Part shown: positions 9,430-18,212 of the stretch, one piece after another
Layout of the letters: every line of letters starts with the position of its first letter
Numbering within the stretch: position 1 is the first letter of the stretch
Origin: CAIUGU01 sp965279735
Lineage (GTDB): Bacteria > Pseudomonadota > Gammaproteobacteria > Steroidobacterales > Steroidobacteraceae
Assembly: GCA_965279735.1 (NCBI GenBank)
Contig: OZ257260.1
Location: forward strand, 124,001 to 188,000
Reading direction: 5' to 3'
DNA: 64,000 bases
The notes under the pieces: model-generated
What the model was told of the DNA's origin: nothing
Database searches by the model: none
The model's input: only the letters and a program-made list of their open reading frames with translations
Program-made: the position numbers and the translations under genes

Positions 9430-10890
9430 ATGGCTGAAACATTGATCTTCGAACATTCGCGCACCGGCCGGACTGCGGCTGCCCAGTTTCCGCGTGCCGA
9501 GCCCACTGACATTCCCGAAGCGTTACGCCGCAAGACCCGTCCCGCGCTGCCCGAAGTCTCGGAGTTGCAGGCGGTCCGCCATTTCACGCGCCTCTCGCAG
9601 CTGAATTTCTCCATCGACACGCATTTCTATCCGCTCGGTTCGTGCACGATGAAATACAACCCGCGAGCCTGCAACAGCTTCGCGATGCTGCCCGAGTTCC
9701 TCTCGCGCCATCCGTTTGCTCCGGAAGCGACAGGGCAGGGGTTTCTTGGTTGCCTATACGAGCTGCAGGAAATGTTGCGTGAAGTCACCGGCATGCAGGG
9801 AGTTTCGCTGACGCCCATGGCCGGCGCGCAAGGTGAATTCGCGGGCGTCGCGATGATGCGGGCGTATCACAAGGCTCGGGGTGATCTCGGCCGCGTCGAG
9901 ATCATCGTTCCCGATGCGGCTCATGGCACCAATCCCGCGACAGCAACGATGTGTGGCTGCAAGGTCGTCGAGATTCCGTCGCTTGCTAACGGCGACATCG
10001 ATATCGACGCGTTGAAGAACGTCGTCGGGCCAGCCACTGCCGGCATCATGCTCACGAATCCCTCGACGCTCGGCGTGTTCGAGCGGCGCATTGCGGAAGT
10101 GGCGAAGATCGTCCACGACGCAGGTGGCCTGCTGTACTACGACGGCGCGAATCTCAATGCGATTCTCGGCAAGGTGCGACCGGGCGACATGGGTTTCGAC
10201 GTCATCCACATGAACCTGCACAAGACATTCTCCACGCCCCATGGCGGCGGTGGGCCGGGCTCCGGTGCTGTCGGCGTCGGCAAGCGTCTGTTGCCGTTCA
10301 TGCCGATTCCGGTTGTGGGCAAGGAAGGCGACCGCTACCGCTGGCTGACCGAAAGGGATCTGCCGCAGTCGATCGGTCGCCTCTCGGGTTTCATGGGCAA
10401 CGCTGGCGTTCTGCTGCGGGCCTACATCTATATGCGGATGCTCGGCCGGGCCGGGATGCAGCGCGTGTCCGAATACGCGACGCTGAACGCCAACTACCTG
10501 CTGGCGCGGCTCAAGGCTGCCGGGTTCGCTGCCGCGTATGCAGATCGGCGGGCGAGCCACGAATTCATCATCACACTGAAACGGCAGGCGAAGGAGCTGG
10601 ATGTCACCGCGATGGATTTCGCGAAGCGGCTGCTCGATCACGGCTTCCACGCGCCGACGACGTACTTTCCGTTGCTCGTGCCGGAGTGTCTGCTCGTGGA
10701 GCCCACCGAGACCGAGGCCAAGGAAGATCTCGACGGCTTCGTGGAAGCGATGATTGCGATCCTTGCCGAGGCGGGCACCGATCCCGAGAAAGTCCGGACC
10801 GCTCCGCATACACTGCCGGTGCGCCGGCTCGACGATGTCCGGGCCGCAAAACAGCTCGATCTCACCTGGAAACCGGCTCAGCCCGCTTAA
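9430..10890 (+). CDS. gcvPB: Glycine dehydrogenase (decarboxylating) subunit 2
   Basis: This 486-residue protein is the beta subunit of glycine decarboxylase and carries the cofactor. The pyridoxal-phosphate lysine is K265 in HMNLHKTFSTPHGGGGPG, with the typical YPLGSCTMKYNP near the N-terminus and the AHGTNPATA segment upstream. I start at the ATG at 9430, one base after the gcvPA stop; the frame is open further upstream but overlaps gcvPA. Gene order gcvT-H-PA-PB places all glycine-specific subunits under one riboswitch; the shared L protein (dihydrolipoyl dehydrogenase) is not in the window. Confidence 0.96.
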   Translation: MAETLIFEHSRTGRTAAAQFPRAEPTDIPEALRRKTRPALPEVSELQAVRHFTRLSQLNFSIDTHFYPLGSCTMKYNPRACNSFAMLPEFLSRHPFAPEATGQGFLGCLYELQEMLREVTGMQGVSLTPMAGAQGEFAGVAMMRAYHKARGDLGRVEIIVPDAAHGTNPATATMCGCKVVEIPSLANGDIDIDALKNVVGPATAGIMLTNPSTLGVFERRIAEVAKIVHDAGGLLYYDGANLNAILGKVRPGDMGFDVIHMNLHKTFSTPHGGGGPGSGAVGVGKRLLPFMPIPVVGKEGDRYRWLTERDLPQSIGRLSGFMGNAGVLLRAYIYMRMLGRAGMQRVSEYATLNANYLLARLKAAGFAAAYADRRASHEFIITLKRQAKELDVTAMDFAKRLLDHGFHAPTTYFPLLVPECLLVEPTETEAKEDLDGFVEAMIAILAEAGTDPEKVRTAPHTLPVRRLDDVRAAKQLDLTWKPAQPA

Positions 10891-10901
10891 GAAGAGTGCC
10901 C

Positions 10902-11267
10902 ATGCAGGACCGTCCGAAACTGACCGGCATCAACCGGTTGCTGCTTGCGTTCGTGAATTCCTGGAAGGGGTTCAAGGGCGCCTTTCGCTTCGAGGCTGCT
11001 TTCCGGCAGGAAGTCATGCTGGCGATCGTCCTGATTCCGCTCGGGCTCTGGCTCGGCAAGACAGGCCTCGAAAAAGCACTGCTGGTCGCGTCGGTGCTGT
11101 TTGTCCTGATCGTCGAACTGCTCAACACGGGCATCGAAACGGTGGTCGACCGGATCGGGCTCGAGCGCCATGAGCTGTCCGGCCTTGCGAAGGACGTTGG
11201 CTCCACCGCGGTGCTCTTCGCCTTCCTGTTCCTCGGGGTCATCTGGGCCGGGATCCTGCTCGGCTAG
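10902..11267 (+). CDS. dgkA: Diacylglycerol kinase (DgkA type)
   Basis: This 121-residue inner-membrane protein phosphorylates diacylglycerol released during periplasmic glycan synthesis. The catalytic signature ELLNTGIETVVDRI at about residues 66-79 and the FRFEAAFRQE amphipathic segment are diagnostic. Three membrane helices can be seen at about 31-47, 51-67 and 98-119. The start at 10902 has GAAGAG just upstream. It lies 11 bases after gcvPB, so it may share the gcv transcript although it has no known link to glycine cleavage. Confidence 0.94.
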   Translation: MQDRPKLTGINRLLLAFVNSWKGFKGAFRFEAAFRQEVMLAIVLIPLGLWLGKTGLEKALLVASVLFVLIVELLNTGIETVVDRIGLERHELSGLAKDVGSTAVLFAFLFLGVIWAGILLG

Positions 11268-11338
11268 CAACTGGCTGGCTTCTCCGCTGCTTTCCTGTTG
11301 GAATTCGGGCCCCCTTCCTCGCGCCCGAAGTCCTTCTT

Positions 11339-12271
11339 ATGACAGCACTCATCTGCGGCTCGTTTGCGTTCGACTCCATCATGGTGTTTCCGGGGCGATT
11401 CAAGGACCACATCCTTCCCGACCGCATCCACATGCTGAATGTGTCGTTCCTGGTGCCGACCATGCGCCGCAACTTCGGCGGAACAGCGGGCAACATCGCG
11501 TACAACCTCAAGCTGCTGGGCGGCGACGGGTATCCGATGGGCACCGTGGGCCATGACTTCGCACCATACCGGGCCTGGTTCGCCGAGAAGGGCGTCGACC
11601 TCAAGTACGTAGCCCAGGTGGAGTCGGAATTCACGGCACAGGCGTTCATTACTACCGATCTCGACGACAACCAGATCACCGCCTTCCATCCAGGCGCGAT
11701 GAATCACGCCCACATCCAGAAGATCCCGGCCAATGCCGGTATTTCGCTCGGGCTTATTTCCCCGGACGGTCGCGACGGAATGATCCAGCACGCCGAGCAG
11801 TTTGCTGCGGCCAATATTCCGTTCATCTTCGATCCGGGCCAGGGCCTGCCGATGTTCAATGGCGCCGACCTGCTCAAGTTCGTTGATGAGGCAACCTACG
11901 TAGCGGTGAACGACTACGAGAGTCAGGTGCTTTCCGAGCGGACGGGGCTTTCGCACACCGAGCTGGCGAAGCGGGTGAAGACGTTGATCGTGACCCGCGG
12001 TTCCGAGGGCTCGCAGATTTATTCGGGCGGCAAGTGCATCGACGTTCCGGTTGCGGCGCCCCGGGCCGTCAAGGATCCAACGGGGTGCGGAGATGCGTAC
12101 CGGGCGGGCCTCATCCACGGAATTGCAAAGGGCCTCGACTGGGAGTCGACCGGCCGTGTAGCCTCGCTCATGGGGACGCTCAAGATCGAGTCCCACGGAC
12201 CGCAGAACCACGTCTTTTCGGCCGCCGAATTCGGTGACCGGTTCAAGGCAGCTTTCGGTTACGCGTTGTAA
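11339..12271 (+). CDS. PfkB-family sugar/nucleoside kinase, possibly adenosine kinase
   Basis: This 310-residue cytoplasmic protein belongs to the PfkB/ribokinase superfamily. The glycine-rich N-terminal motif FGGTAGNIAYNLKLLGG at about residues 44-60 and the C-terminal DPTGCGDAYRAGL at about 245-257 (catalytic Asp and anion hole) are present. The opening CGSFAFDSIMVFPGRF is shared with a proteobacterial group often annotated as adenosine kinase-like. Substrate assignment is tentative; adenosine is the best guess. It is transcribed alone, 71 bases after dgkA. Confidence 0.88.
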   Translation: MTALICGSFAFDSIMVFPGRFKDHILPDRIHMLNVSFLVPTMRRNFGGTAGNIAYNLKLLGGDGYPMGTVGHDFAPYRAWFAEKGVDLKYVAQVESEFTAQAFITTDLDDNQITAFHPGAMNHAHIQKIPANAGISLGLISPDGRDGMIQHAEQFAAANIPFIFDPGQGLPMFNGADLLKFVDEATYVAVNDYESQVLSERTGLSHTELAKRVKTLIVTRGSEGSQIYSGGKCIDVPVAAPRAVKDPTGCGDAYRAGLIHGIAKGLDWESTGRVASLMGTLKIESHGPQNHVFSAAEFGDRFKAAFGYAL

Positions 12272-12385
12272 TCAATGAGGGCGGGTGGGGGACTCCGGAG
12301 GGAACCGGCTGCAACCGTTGGCGGTCTGTAAACGAACATAACAATCTTCGCCTGCGGGCCGCGGCCCGGTTACCTGACTGAAATT

Positions 12386-15235
12386 ATGAAAAAAACCGCC
12401 CTGCTCGCCGGTTTGCTCCTTGCCTCGACGGTGTTTGCCCAGGGGCCTGCGCCCGGCGCGGCACCCCCGGCTCCGCCCGTTGCCATCACCAATGTCTCCG
12501 GACCGGAGGACTCGCGGTGGACGCGCACGATCGAACGCGTGGCGTCCGGCATCGTGACGATCCAGATCGACCAGGTGCGGGCCTTCGATACCGAATGGAA
12601 CAGCACGGGCCAGGCCACGGGTTTCGTGGTCGACGCGGAACGCGGACTCATTCTGACCAATCGCCACGTCGTGACCCCGGGCCCCGTCACTGCGCAGGCC
12701 GTGTTCCTGAATCGCGAAGAAGTGACGCTCTATCCGGTCTACCGCGACCCGGTCCATGACTTCGGCTTCTATCGCTACGATCCTTCGAAGCTCCGCTTCA
12801 TCAAGCCCGCAGAACTCAAACTGCATCCAGAAGGTGCGCAGGTCGGGCGCGAGATCCGGGTCGTCGGCAACGACGCAGGCGAGCAGCTTTCGATTCTCGC
12901 CGGCACGCTCGCCAAGCTGGACCGCGAGGCGCCGCAGTACGGCGTCGGCAAGTACAACGACTTCAACACGTTTTATTACCAGGCGGCATCCAGCACGTCG
13001 GGTGGGTCTTCAGGCTCGCCCGTGCTCGATATCGACGGTCGCGTGCTCGCGCTGAACGCGGGTGGCGCTTCCGGTGCGGCTTCGAGTTTCTATCTACCGC
13101 TTGATCGCATCACGCGCGCGCTCAACCTCATCCAGCAGGGCAAGCCTGTCCCGCGCGGCACGTTGCAGACAGTGTTTCGCTACACGCCGTTCGACGAGCT
13201 GGCGCGCCTCGGTCTCAAGCCTGAAACAGAAGCCGAAGTGCGCAAGGCCGAACCGCGTCGTACGGGCATGCTTGTCGTGCGCGAAGTGCAGCCGGGTTCG
13301 ATGGCGGAAGGCGTGCTCGAACCGGGCGATATCCTGATCCGTCTCGACGGCAAGCTGGCCGACAATTTCGAGCCGCTGTCGCAGGTGCTCGACGACAAGG
13401 TCGGCAAGAACGTCACGATCGAAGTGCAGCGGGGCGGCGTCACCTCGTCGCGCGAGCTGCCTGTGCAGAGCCTCGACCAGATCACCCCGGACGAGTATCT
13501 CGAACTTGGCGATGGCGTCGTGCACACGCTGTCGTGGCAGCAGGCCCGGCATCTCAACTCACCGATCAGCGGCGTTTACGTGGCGAATCCCGGCTATGTG
13601 CTCGGTTCAGCAGGCATTCCTCGTGGCGCTGTGATCACCGAATTCAACGGCAAGCCCACTGCGGCGCTGGCCGATTTCGAAACCATCCTTCGCGAAGTGA
13701 AAGACGGCGAACAGGTATCTGCCCGGTTTGTCACGATCGAGGATCCGCGCGCCACGCAGCTGCGCGTGATCCGCATGGATCGCCGCTGGTTCGCCATCCG
13801 GCATTGCCATCGCGACGACAAGCTCGGTGTCTGGCCGTGCGACGAGTGGGCCAACGACGGTGTTGCCGAAGCGAAGGTGCCAGCTGGCACGCGCTTCGCG
13901 ACCACCGATGATCCGATCATCGACAAGCTGACGGCTTCGCTCGTCATGGTCGATTTCGACATGCCGTATTCGGTGGCGGGCATTACGGACCGCAACTATC
14001 ACGGCACGGGCCTGATCGTGGATGCGGCGCGCGGGCTGGTGCTCGTCGATCGCAATACGGTGCCGGTGTCGCTGGGCGATGTCCGCCTGACGTTCGCGGG
14101 TACGCTCGAAGTGCCGGGACGCGTGGTCTATGTGCATCCCATCCACAACTTCGCAGTCGTGTCCTACGATCCGAAGCTCATCGGCGACACGCCGGTCAAG
14201 GCAGCCGTGCTGCGCGCCCGCGAGCTGAAGCCGGGCGAACAGGTGTGGGCCGTCGGCCTCAACACGGATTCGGTCGTGCAGTCGCAGGCAGCAACCGTCG
14301 CGTCGGTCGATGCGGTCGAATTCCCCCTCTCGCGCACGCTACGGTTCCGGGATGCGAATCTGGAAACCGTACGTCTGATCAACGGCCCCGGCGAGTACGA
14401 CGGCGTGCTGGCCAACAAGCAGGGCGAGGTCATGGCGACATGGTCCAGCTTCTCGTATGAAGCCGGTCGCGATCTGCGCCAGGACAACAGCGGCATTCCC
14501 ATCGATCTCGTGCTCGAGATGCTGCCGCTGGTCCAGCAGGGCAAGCCGCTGTATTCGCTGGAGACGGAACTCGGGCCAGTGTCACTCGCCAGCGCCCGGT
14601 CGCTCGGACTGTCCGATGACTGGATCAGCCGCATCGAGCAGCACAGCCCGGCCCGTCGCCAGATCCTGGGCGTCGTACGCACGGTTGCCGGCTCGGCCGC
14701 TGCCAAGGTGCTGCGTCCTGGCGATCTCGTGCTTGCTGTCGACGATGTCGTCGTCAACCGCTTCCGCGAAGTGGAGCGCGCCACGCAGAAGCAGAAGATC
14801 CGCCTCTCCATCCTGCGGGACGGGAAGGAGCAGACCCTCGAGATCGATACGATGCCGCTGCTGGGCGAAGACCTCGATCGCATCGTCGTCTGGGCGGGCG
14901 CCACGTTGCACATGCCGCACCGGGCGATGGCCGCCCAGCGGGGCATTCCGCCGACGGGCGTGTTCGTAGCCTATTTCTCGTATGGTTCGCCTTCGACGCG
15001 GAACCAGCTCTGGGCCGGGCGCCGCATCGTGGAGGTGGATGGCCAGCCGACGCCGGATCTCGATGCTTTCCTGAAAACAGTTTCGGGTCGTGAAGACCGC
15101 ACTTCATTGCGACTGCGGACAGTCGCCTGGAACGGCGCGGTCGAGGTGATCACGCTCAAGCTCGACAAGCGGTACTGGCCGGCCTACGAGCTGCGCAAGA
15201 CCGCTGGCGGCTGGGAGCGGATGGCGCTCGAATAG
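12386..15235 (+). CDS. Double HtrA-like protease with a dead second protease domain and four PDZ-like domains
   Basis: The 949-residue protein has a signal peptide (cleavage near VFA-QG) and should act in the periplasm. The first trypsin-like domain (about 40-255) keeps the catalytic triad: H94 in TNRHVV, D125 in DPVHDF and S209 in GGSSGSPV. Two PDZ-like domains follow at about 265-360 and 380-465. A second trypsin-like domain (about 500-720) has lost all three residues: N557 in DRNTV, N588 in HPIHNF, and GPGEYDG around 667-673 in place of the serine loop. Two more PDZ-like domains lie at about 755-835 and 855-925. This order matches fungal Nma111/Ynm3 and related bacterial proteins. It is likely a quality-control protease; no neighbour suggests its substrate. 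Confidence 0.9.
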   Translation: MKKTALLAGLLLASTVFAQGPAPGAAPPAPPVAITNVSGPEDSRWTRTIERVASGIVTIQIDQVRAFDTEWNSTGQATGFVVDAERGLILTNRHVVTPGPVTAQAVFLNREEVTLYPVYRDPVHDFGFYRYDPSKLRFIKPAELKLHPEGAQVGREIRVVGNDAGEQLSILAGTLAKLDREAPQYGVGKYNDFNTFYYQAASSTSGGSSGSPVLDIDGRVLALNAGGASGAASSFYLPLDRITRALNLIQQGKPVPRGTLQTVFRYTPFDELARLGLKPETEAEVRKAEPRRTGMLVVREVQPGSMAEGVLEPGDILIRLDGKLADNFEPLSQVLDDKVGKNVTIEVQRGGVTSSRELPVQSLDQITPDEYLELGDGVVHTLSWQQARHLNSPISGVYVANPGYVLGSAGIPRGAVITEFNGKPTAALADFETILREVKDGEQVSARFVTIEDPRATQLRVIRMDRRWFAIRHCHRDDKLGVWPCDEWANDGVAEAKVPAGTRFATTDDPIIDKLTASLVMVDFDMPYSVAGITDRNYHGTGLIVDAARGLVLVDRNTVPVSLGDVRLTFAGTLEVPGRVVYVHPIHNFAVVSYDPKLIGDTPVKAAVLRARELKPGEQVWAVGLNTDSVVQSQAATVASVDAVEFPLSRTLRFRDANLETVRLINGPGEYDGVLANKQGEVMATWSSFSYEAGRDLRQDNSGIPIDLVLEMLPLVQQGKPLYSLETELGPVSLASARSLGLSDDWISRIEQHSPARRQILGVVRTVAGSAAAKVLRPGDLVLAVDDVVVNRFREVERATQKQKIRLSILRDGKEQTLEIDTMPLLGEDLDRIVVWAGATLHMPHRAMAAQRGIPPTGVFVAYFSYGSPSTRNQLWAGRRIVEVDGQPTPDLDAFLKTVSGREDRTSLRLRTVAWNGAVEVITLKLDKRYWPAYELRKTAGGWERMALE

Positions 15236-15240
15236 GAATC

Positions 15241-15295
15241 GGGAAGGGCATTCAGCCCTTCCCCTAACGCGGCACGGCGGAGCAGATTCGCCGTG
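15241..15295 (+). terminator. Possible terminator hairpins after the double HtrA gene
   Basis: Two hairpins follow the stop: GGGAAGGGC/GCCCTTCCC (15241-15263) and CACGGCG/CGCCGTG (15273-15295). Neither has a long T-tract, so they may slow or stabilise rather than terminate. Confidence 0.45.
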
Positions 15296-15363
15296 TTCGT
15301 TCAAGCACCCGCAGTGCGTGACATGCCACAGTTCAGGCAAGTGCCCCTTGATATGATGGGCCA

Positions 15364-16401
15364 ATGGCCATTGCACGCGTTACCCAGAAGGAAATCGAAG
15401 CCGCAGTAGAAGCGCTGCGTGCGGGCGAGCTGGTCGCGTTCCCGACCGAGACCGTGTACGGCCTCGGCGCCAATGCCAACAATCCCGAGGCCGTGCGCAA
15501 GATCTTTGCAGCCAAAGGCCGCCCGTCCAGTCATCCGGTCATCGTGCACATCGACGATCCGCGCTATCTCCAGCGCTGGGTCCAGGACATGCCTCCCGCG
15601 GCTCAAGCGCTCGCGGATGCCTTCTGGCCTGGTCCGTTGACGCTCGTCCTGAAACGCGGACCTGCGGTCCATGATGTCATCACTGGCGGCCAGGACACGA
15701 TCGCCGTCCGCATCCCCAATCATCCGATCGCAAGGCAGCTGCTGAACGCTTTTGGCGGCGGCATCGCTGCTCCCTCGGCGAATCGCTACGGTCATGTAAG
15801 TCCTACACGGACCGAACACGTACGTGAGGAGTTCGGCGACGAAGTCCGGATCGTGCTCGATGGCGGCGATGCCAAGATCGGACTCGAGTCTGCCATCGTC
15901 TCGTGTGTGGGGCCGGAACCGAGGCTGCTGCGGCCCGGCTCGATCACGGCGACCCAGCTGCGTGCCGTGGTGCCCAACCTTGTGGTGGGGGCGGACCCCT
16001 CGGGGCCGCGGGTGCCGGGTAGTGCTTTACGTCATTACTCGCCCGCCACGCCGCTCAACATCGTGCCCGGCCGCGAGCTGCCGCAGGTGATCAACGAGTT
16101 TGCTTCGGCGGAGGCCAAGGTGGCCGTGCTGGGCCTCAAGCCGCCGTCGATCGCGAGTGCGTTCATGACCTGGATCAACGCAGGCGCACGGCCCGACATC
16201 TACGGGCGCAATCTCTATACGAACCTGAGAACGCTCGACAAGTCAGGTGCCCGCATGATCCTGGTGGAGGAGGTGCCGGAAGGTGAGCGCTGGGACGCCG
16301 TTCGGGATCGCCTCAAGCGTGCTGCCTCGGCCGAGAATGTCGTGACTTACGATCCCGATGTCGCCGCCCTGCGTGCCGACATGGACGAGGACTTTCTCTA
16401 A
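15364..16401 (+). CDS. sua5: L-threonylcarbamoyladenylate synthase, Sua5 type
   Basis: This 345-residue enzyme makes threonylcarbamoyl-AMP for the t6A modification of ANN-decoding tRNAs. The N-terminal YrdC/TsaC domain shows FPTETVYGLGANA, KGRPSSHPVIVH and APSANRYGHVSPT. The additional 130-residue C-terminal domain, with RVPGSALRHYSPATPLN as linker, identifies the longer Sua5 type rather than the short TsaC type. It is monocistronic and converges on the AAA ATPase gene with only 10 bases between stops. Confidence 0.94.
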   Translation: MAIARVTQKEIEAAVEALRAGELVAFPTETVYGLGANANNPEAVRKIFAAKGRPSSHPVIVHIDDPRYLQRWVQDMPPAAQALADAFWPGPLTLVLKRGPAVHDVITGGQDTIAVRIPNHPIARQLLNAFGGGIAAPSANRYGHVSPTRTEHVREEFGDEVRIVLDGGDAKIGLESAIVSCVGPEPRLLRPGSITATQLRAVVPNLVVGADPSGPRVPGSALRHYSPATPLNIVPGRELPQVINEFASAEAKVAVLGLKPPSIASAFMTWINAGARPDIYGRNLYTNLRTLDKSGARMILVEEVPEGERWDAVRDRLKRAASAENVVTYDPDVAALRADMDEDFL

Positions 16402-16411
16402 GTCGGCAGGC

Positions 16412-17911
16412 CTAATCGACCGGCACGGTTCGGCCGGTTGCCCACTCCTTGAGCGCTGCAACGCGCTCTGCCATCACGACCGAGAGGGGCCGGGTGGCCC
16501 TCAGCTCCTGCAACACGTGTCCCGCGGCCAGCGCTTCGTTCCGTGCACGCGCCGTGTAAACGGCGGATACCACGGCCTGCTCGATCTCCGCTCCTGAATG
16601 CCCGTCCGCTGCCTCCGCCAGTGCGGTGAGCTGCGGGCTTGAGAGTTCGAGGCCACGGCGTGTCGCGTGGATCTTCAGGATTTGCATCCGGGTGGCCGGC
16701 TTCGGCAGGTCGACGAAGAAGATTTCGTCAAACCGGCCTTTACGGATGAGCTCGGGCGGCAGCGCCGCGATGTCGTTAGCCGTCGCGACGACAAATACCT
16801 TCGTCTTTTTCTCCGCCAACCAGGTGAGGAAGGTGCCAAGCACCCGCCGTGAGGTGCCGCCATCGCTGTCGCTGGTGGCCAAGCCTTTCTCTATCTCATC
16901 CACCCACAGCACGCACGGCGCCATCACGTCGGCTGTCTCAAGCGTTTCCCTCAGGTTGCGCTCTGACTCACCGTGGTACTTGTTGTAGAGCGCCCCGAAG
17001 TCGAGCCGGAGCAGGCTGCAGCCGAGGACGCCGGCTGTCGCGCGTGCCGCGAGACTCTTGCCGCAGCCCTGCACGCCGAGCAGCAGCAGGCCTTTCGGAA
17101 CATCGGGCGAAGGAGTGGAGCCGTCGAATGCCCCGCGCCGCTGTTCGAGCCAGGTCTTGAGGCGGCTCATTCCCCCGACTTCCGCAAATTGCGCAGTGTC
17201 ATATTCGAATGCGAGCACGCCGCTGCGATTCAGGAGCTCGTACTTGGCGCGCATCAGGAGGGGGAGGTCGCTGGCAGAAATCGCGCCGTCGTCATAGATC
17301 GCCTTGCGCGCGAGGCGCTCGGTGTCGGCGGTGGACAGCCCTGCCAGGTTTTCGACAAGCAGCTCGAGCGCGCGCCGGTCGGTGCGGACCTTGCCGCCGC
17401 CATTACCCTGGGACCACTGCGTCGCCACCCGTTCGACGAGCATCTGTCGCTCATCACGGCCCGGAAACCTGAGCTCGAAGCGGCCCGCGAAATGCTCCAG
17501 CTCGGCGGGAAGGGGGACTTCGTGGCTCAGGAAAACCAGCGTCCGCGCTGTCTGGCCGTAACCCTGCGCAATGTCCTTGATCAGGCGCACGTGCATGGGG
17601 TCGGTCATGAACGGGTGGAAGTCGAGCAGGACGTACACGCCCGGCTTGTCGGTTGCGCGAATCGACTTCAGCACCTCGGTGGGTTCGATGTTATGTCGCT
17701 GCGCGCCGCCCATATCGACATCCAGCCGGCGCAGGCCGTCGGTGACCGTCCACTGGAAAATCGGCGTGTGTACGGGACGCGTCAGTCGCGCTGCCAGCGA
17801 CGTGAGCAGCGCCAGCGCGCGAGCTTCGTCCCGCGTTTCGATCACTACGAGCGGAATCCGGCTCTTTATGAGCGTTTCGAGATCACGCGCGGTGTCGGGA
17901 GCGGAGTTCAT
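16412..17911 (-). CDS. Ycf46-like AAA+ ATPase
   Basis: This 499-residue protein has an N-terminal domain (about 1-225) typical of Ycf46 proteins, beginning DLETLIKSRIPLVVIET. A AAA+ module follows with Walker A GVQGCGKS (about 264-271), Walker B VLWVDEIEKG, a second-region-of-homology segment GRFDEIFFVDLP, and a C-terminal lid helix set. Ycf46 is known from cyanobacteria and algal plastids, where it has been linked to inorganic carbon use; in proteobacteria its role is unknown. It converges with sua5 and is divergent from the decarboxylase gene upstream. Confidence 0.88.
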   Translation of the reverse strand: MNSAPDTARDLETLIKSRIPLVVIETRDEARALALLTSLAARLTRPVHTPIFQWTVTDGLRRLDVDMGGAQRHNIEPTEVLKSIRATDKPGVYVLLDFHPFMTDPMHVRLIKDIAQGYGQTARTLVFLSHEVPLPAELEHFAGRFELRFPGRDERQMLVERVATQWSQGNGGGKVRTDRRALELLVENLAGLSTADTERLARKAIYDDGAISASDLPLLMRAKYELLNRSGVLAFEYDTAQFAEVGGMSRLKTWLEQRRGAFDGSTPSPDVPKGLLLLGVQGCGKSLAARATAGVLGCSLLRLDFGALYNKYHGESERNLRETLETADVMAPCVLWVDEIEKGLATSDSDGGTSRRVLGTFLTWLAEKKTKVFVVATANDIAALPPELIRKGRFDEIFFVDLPKPATRMQILKIHATRRGLELSSPQLTALAEAADGHSGAEIEQAVVSAVYTARARNEALAAGHVLQELRATRPLSVVMAERVAALKEWATGRTVPVD

Positions 17912-18212
17912 GTCCCAAGGTTACAGGCTCGAAGCGGGCACCAGAAAGCGACGCGTCTGGCGAAATGGAACTTCAGGAAGTTCTGCGGCTCTCACCAGCT
18001 GTAACCGGCGGCTGAAAAATCTGTGACCGAGTCCTTGCATCGCTGGCCATTTTTGCTACATTGCGCCCGCGCGACAGGAATGGGACTTCAACCTCCGGTC
18101 ACGGCTGTGTAAGAGAGCACTCAGAGGTATTGCGCAAGCTGCAGGTGCCGCTCGACCAGACTCTTCACTGGGTTGGTTTAGTGTCAGCAGCTTTTGCAAG
18201 AGGTACCTACTG
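17912..18212. promoter_or_regulatory. Divergent region and leader of the decarboxylase gene
   Basis: About 300 bases lie between the Ycf46-like gene and the decarboxylase. The part nearest the decarboxylase contains a short open frame from a GTG at 18181 to a stop at 18241-18243, encoding 20 residues ending GTYWCYPVPPFRH. It overlaps the decarboxylase start, so it could be a regulatory leader peptide. A well-placed AAGAGG (18198-18203) serves the decarboxylase GTG. I cannot assign promoter boxes or a known leader-RNA family. Confidence 0.35.
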
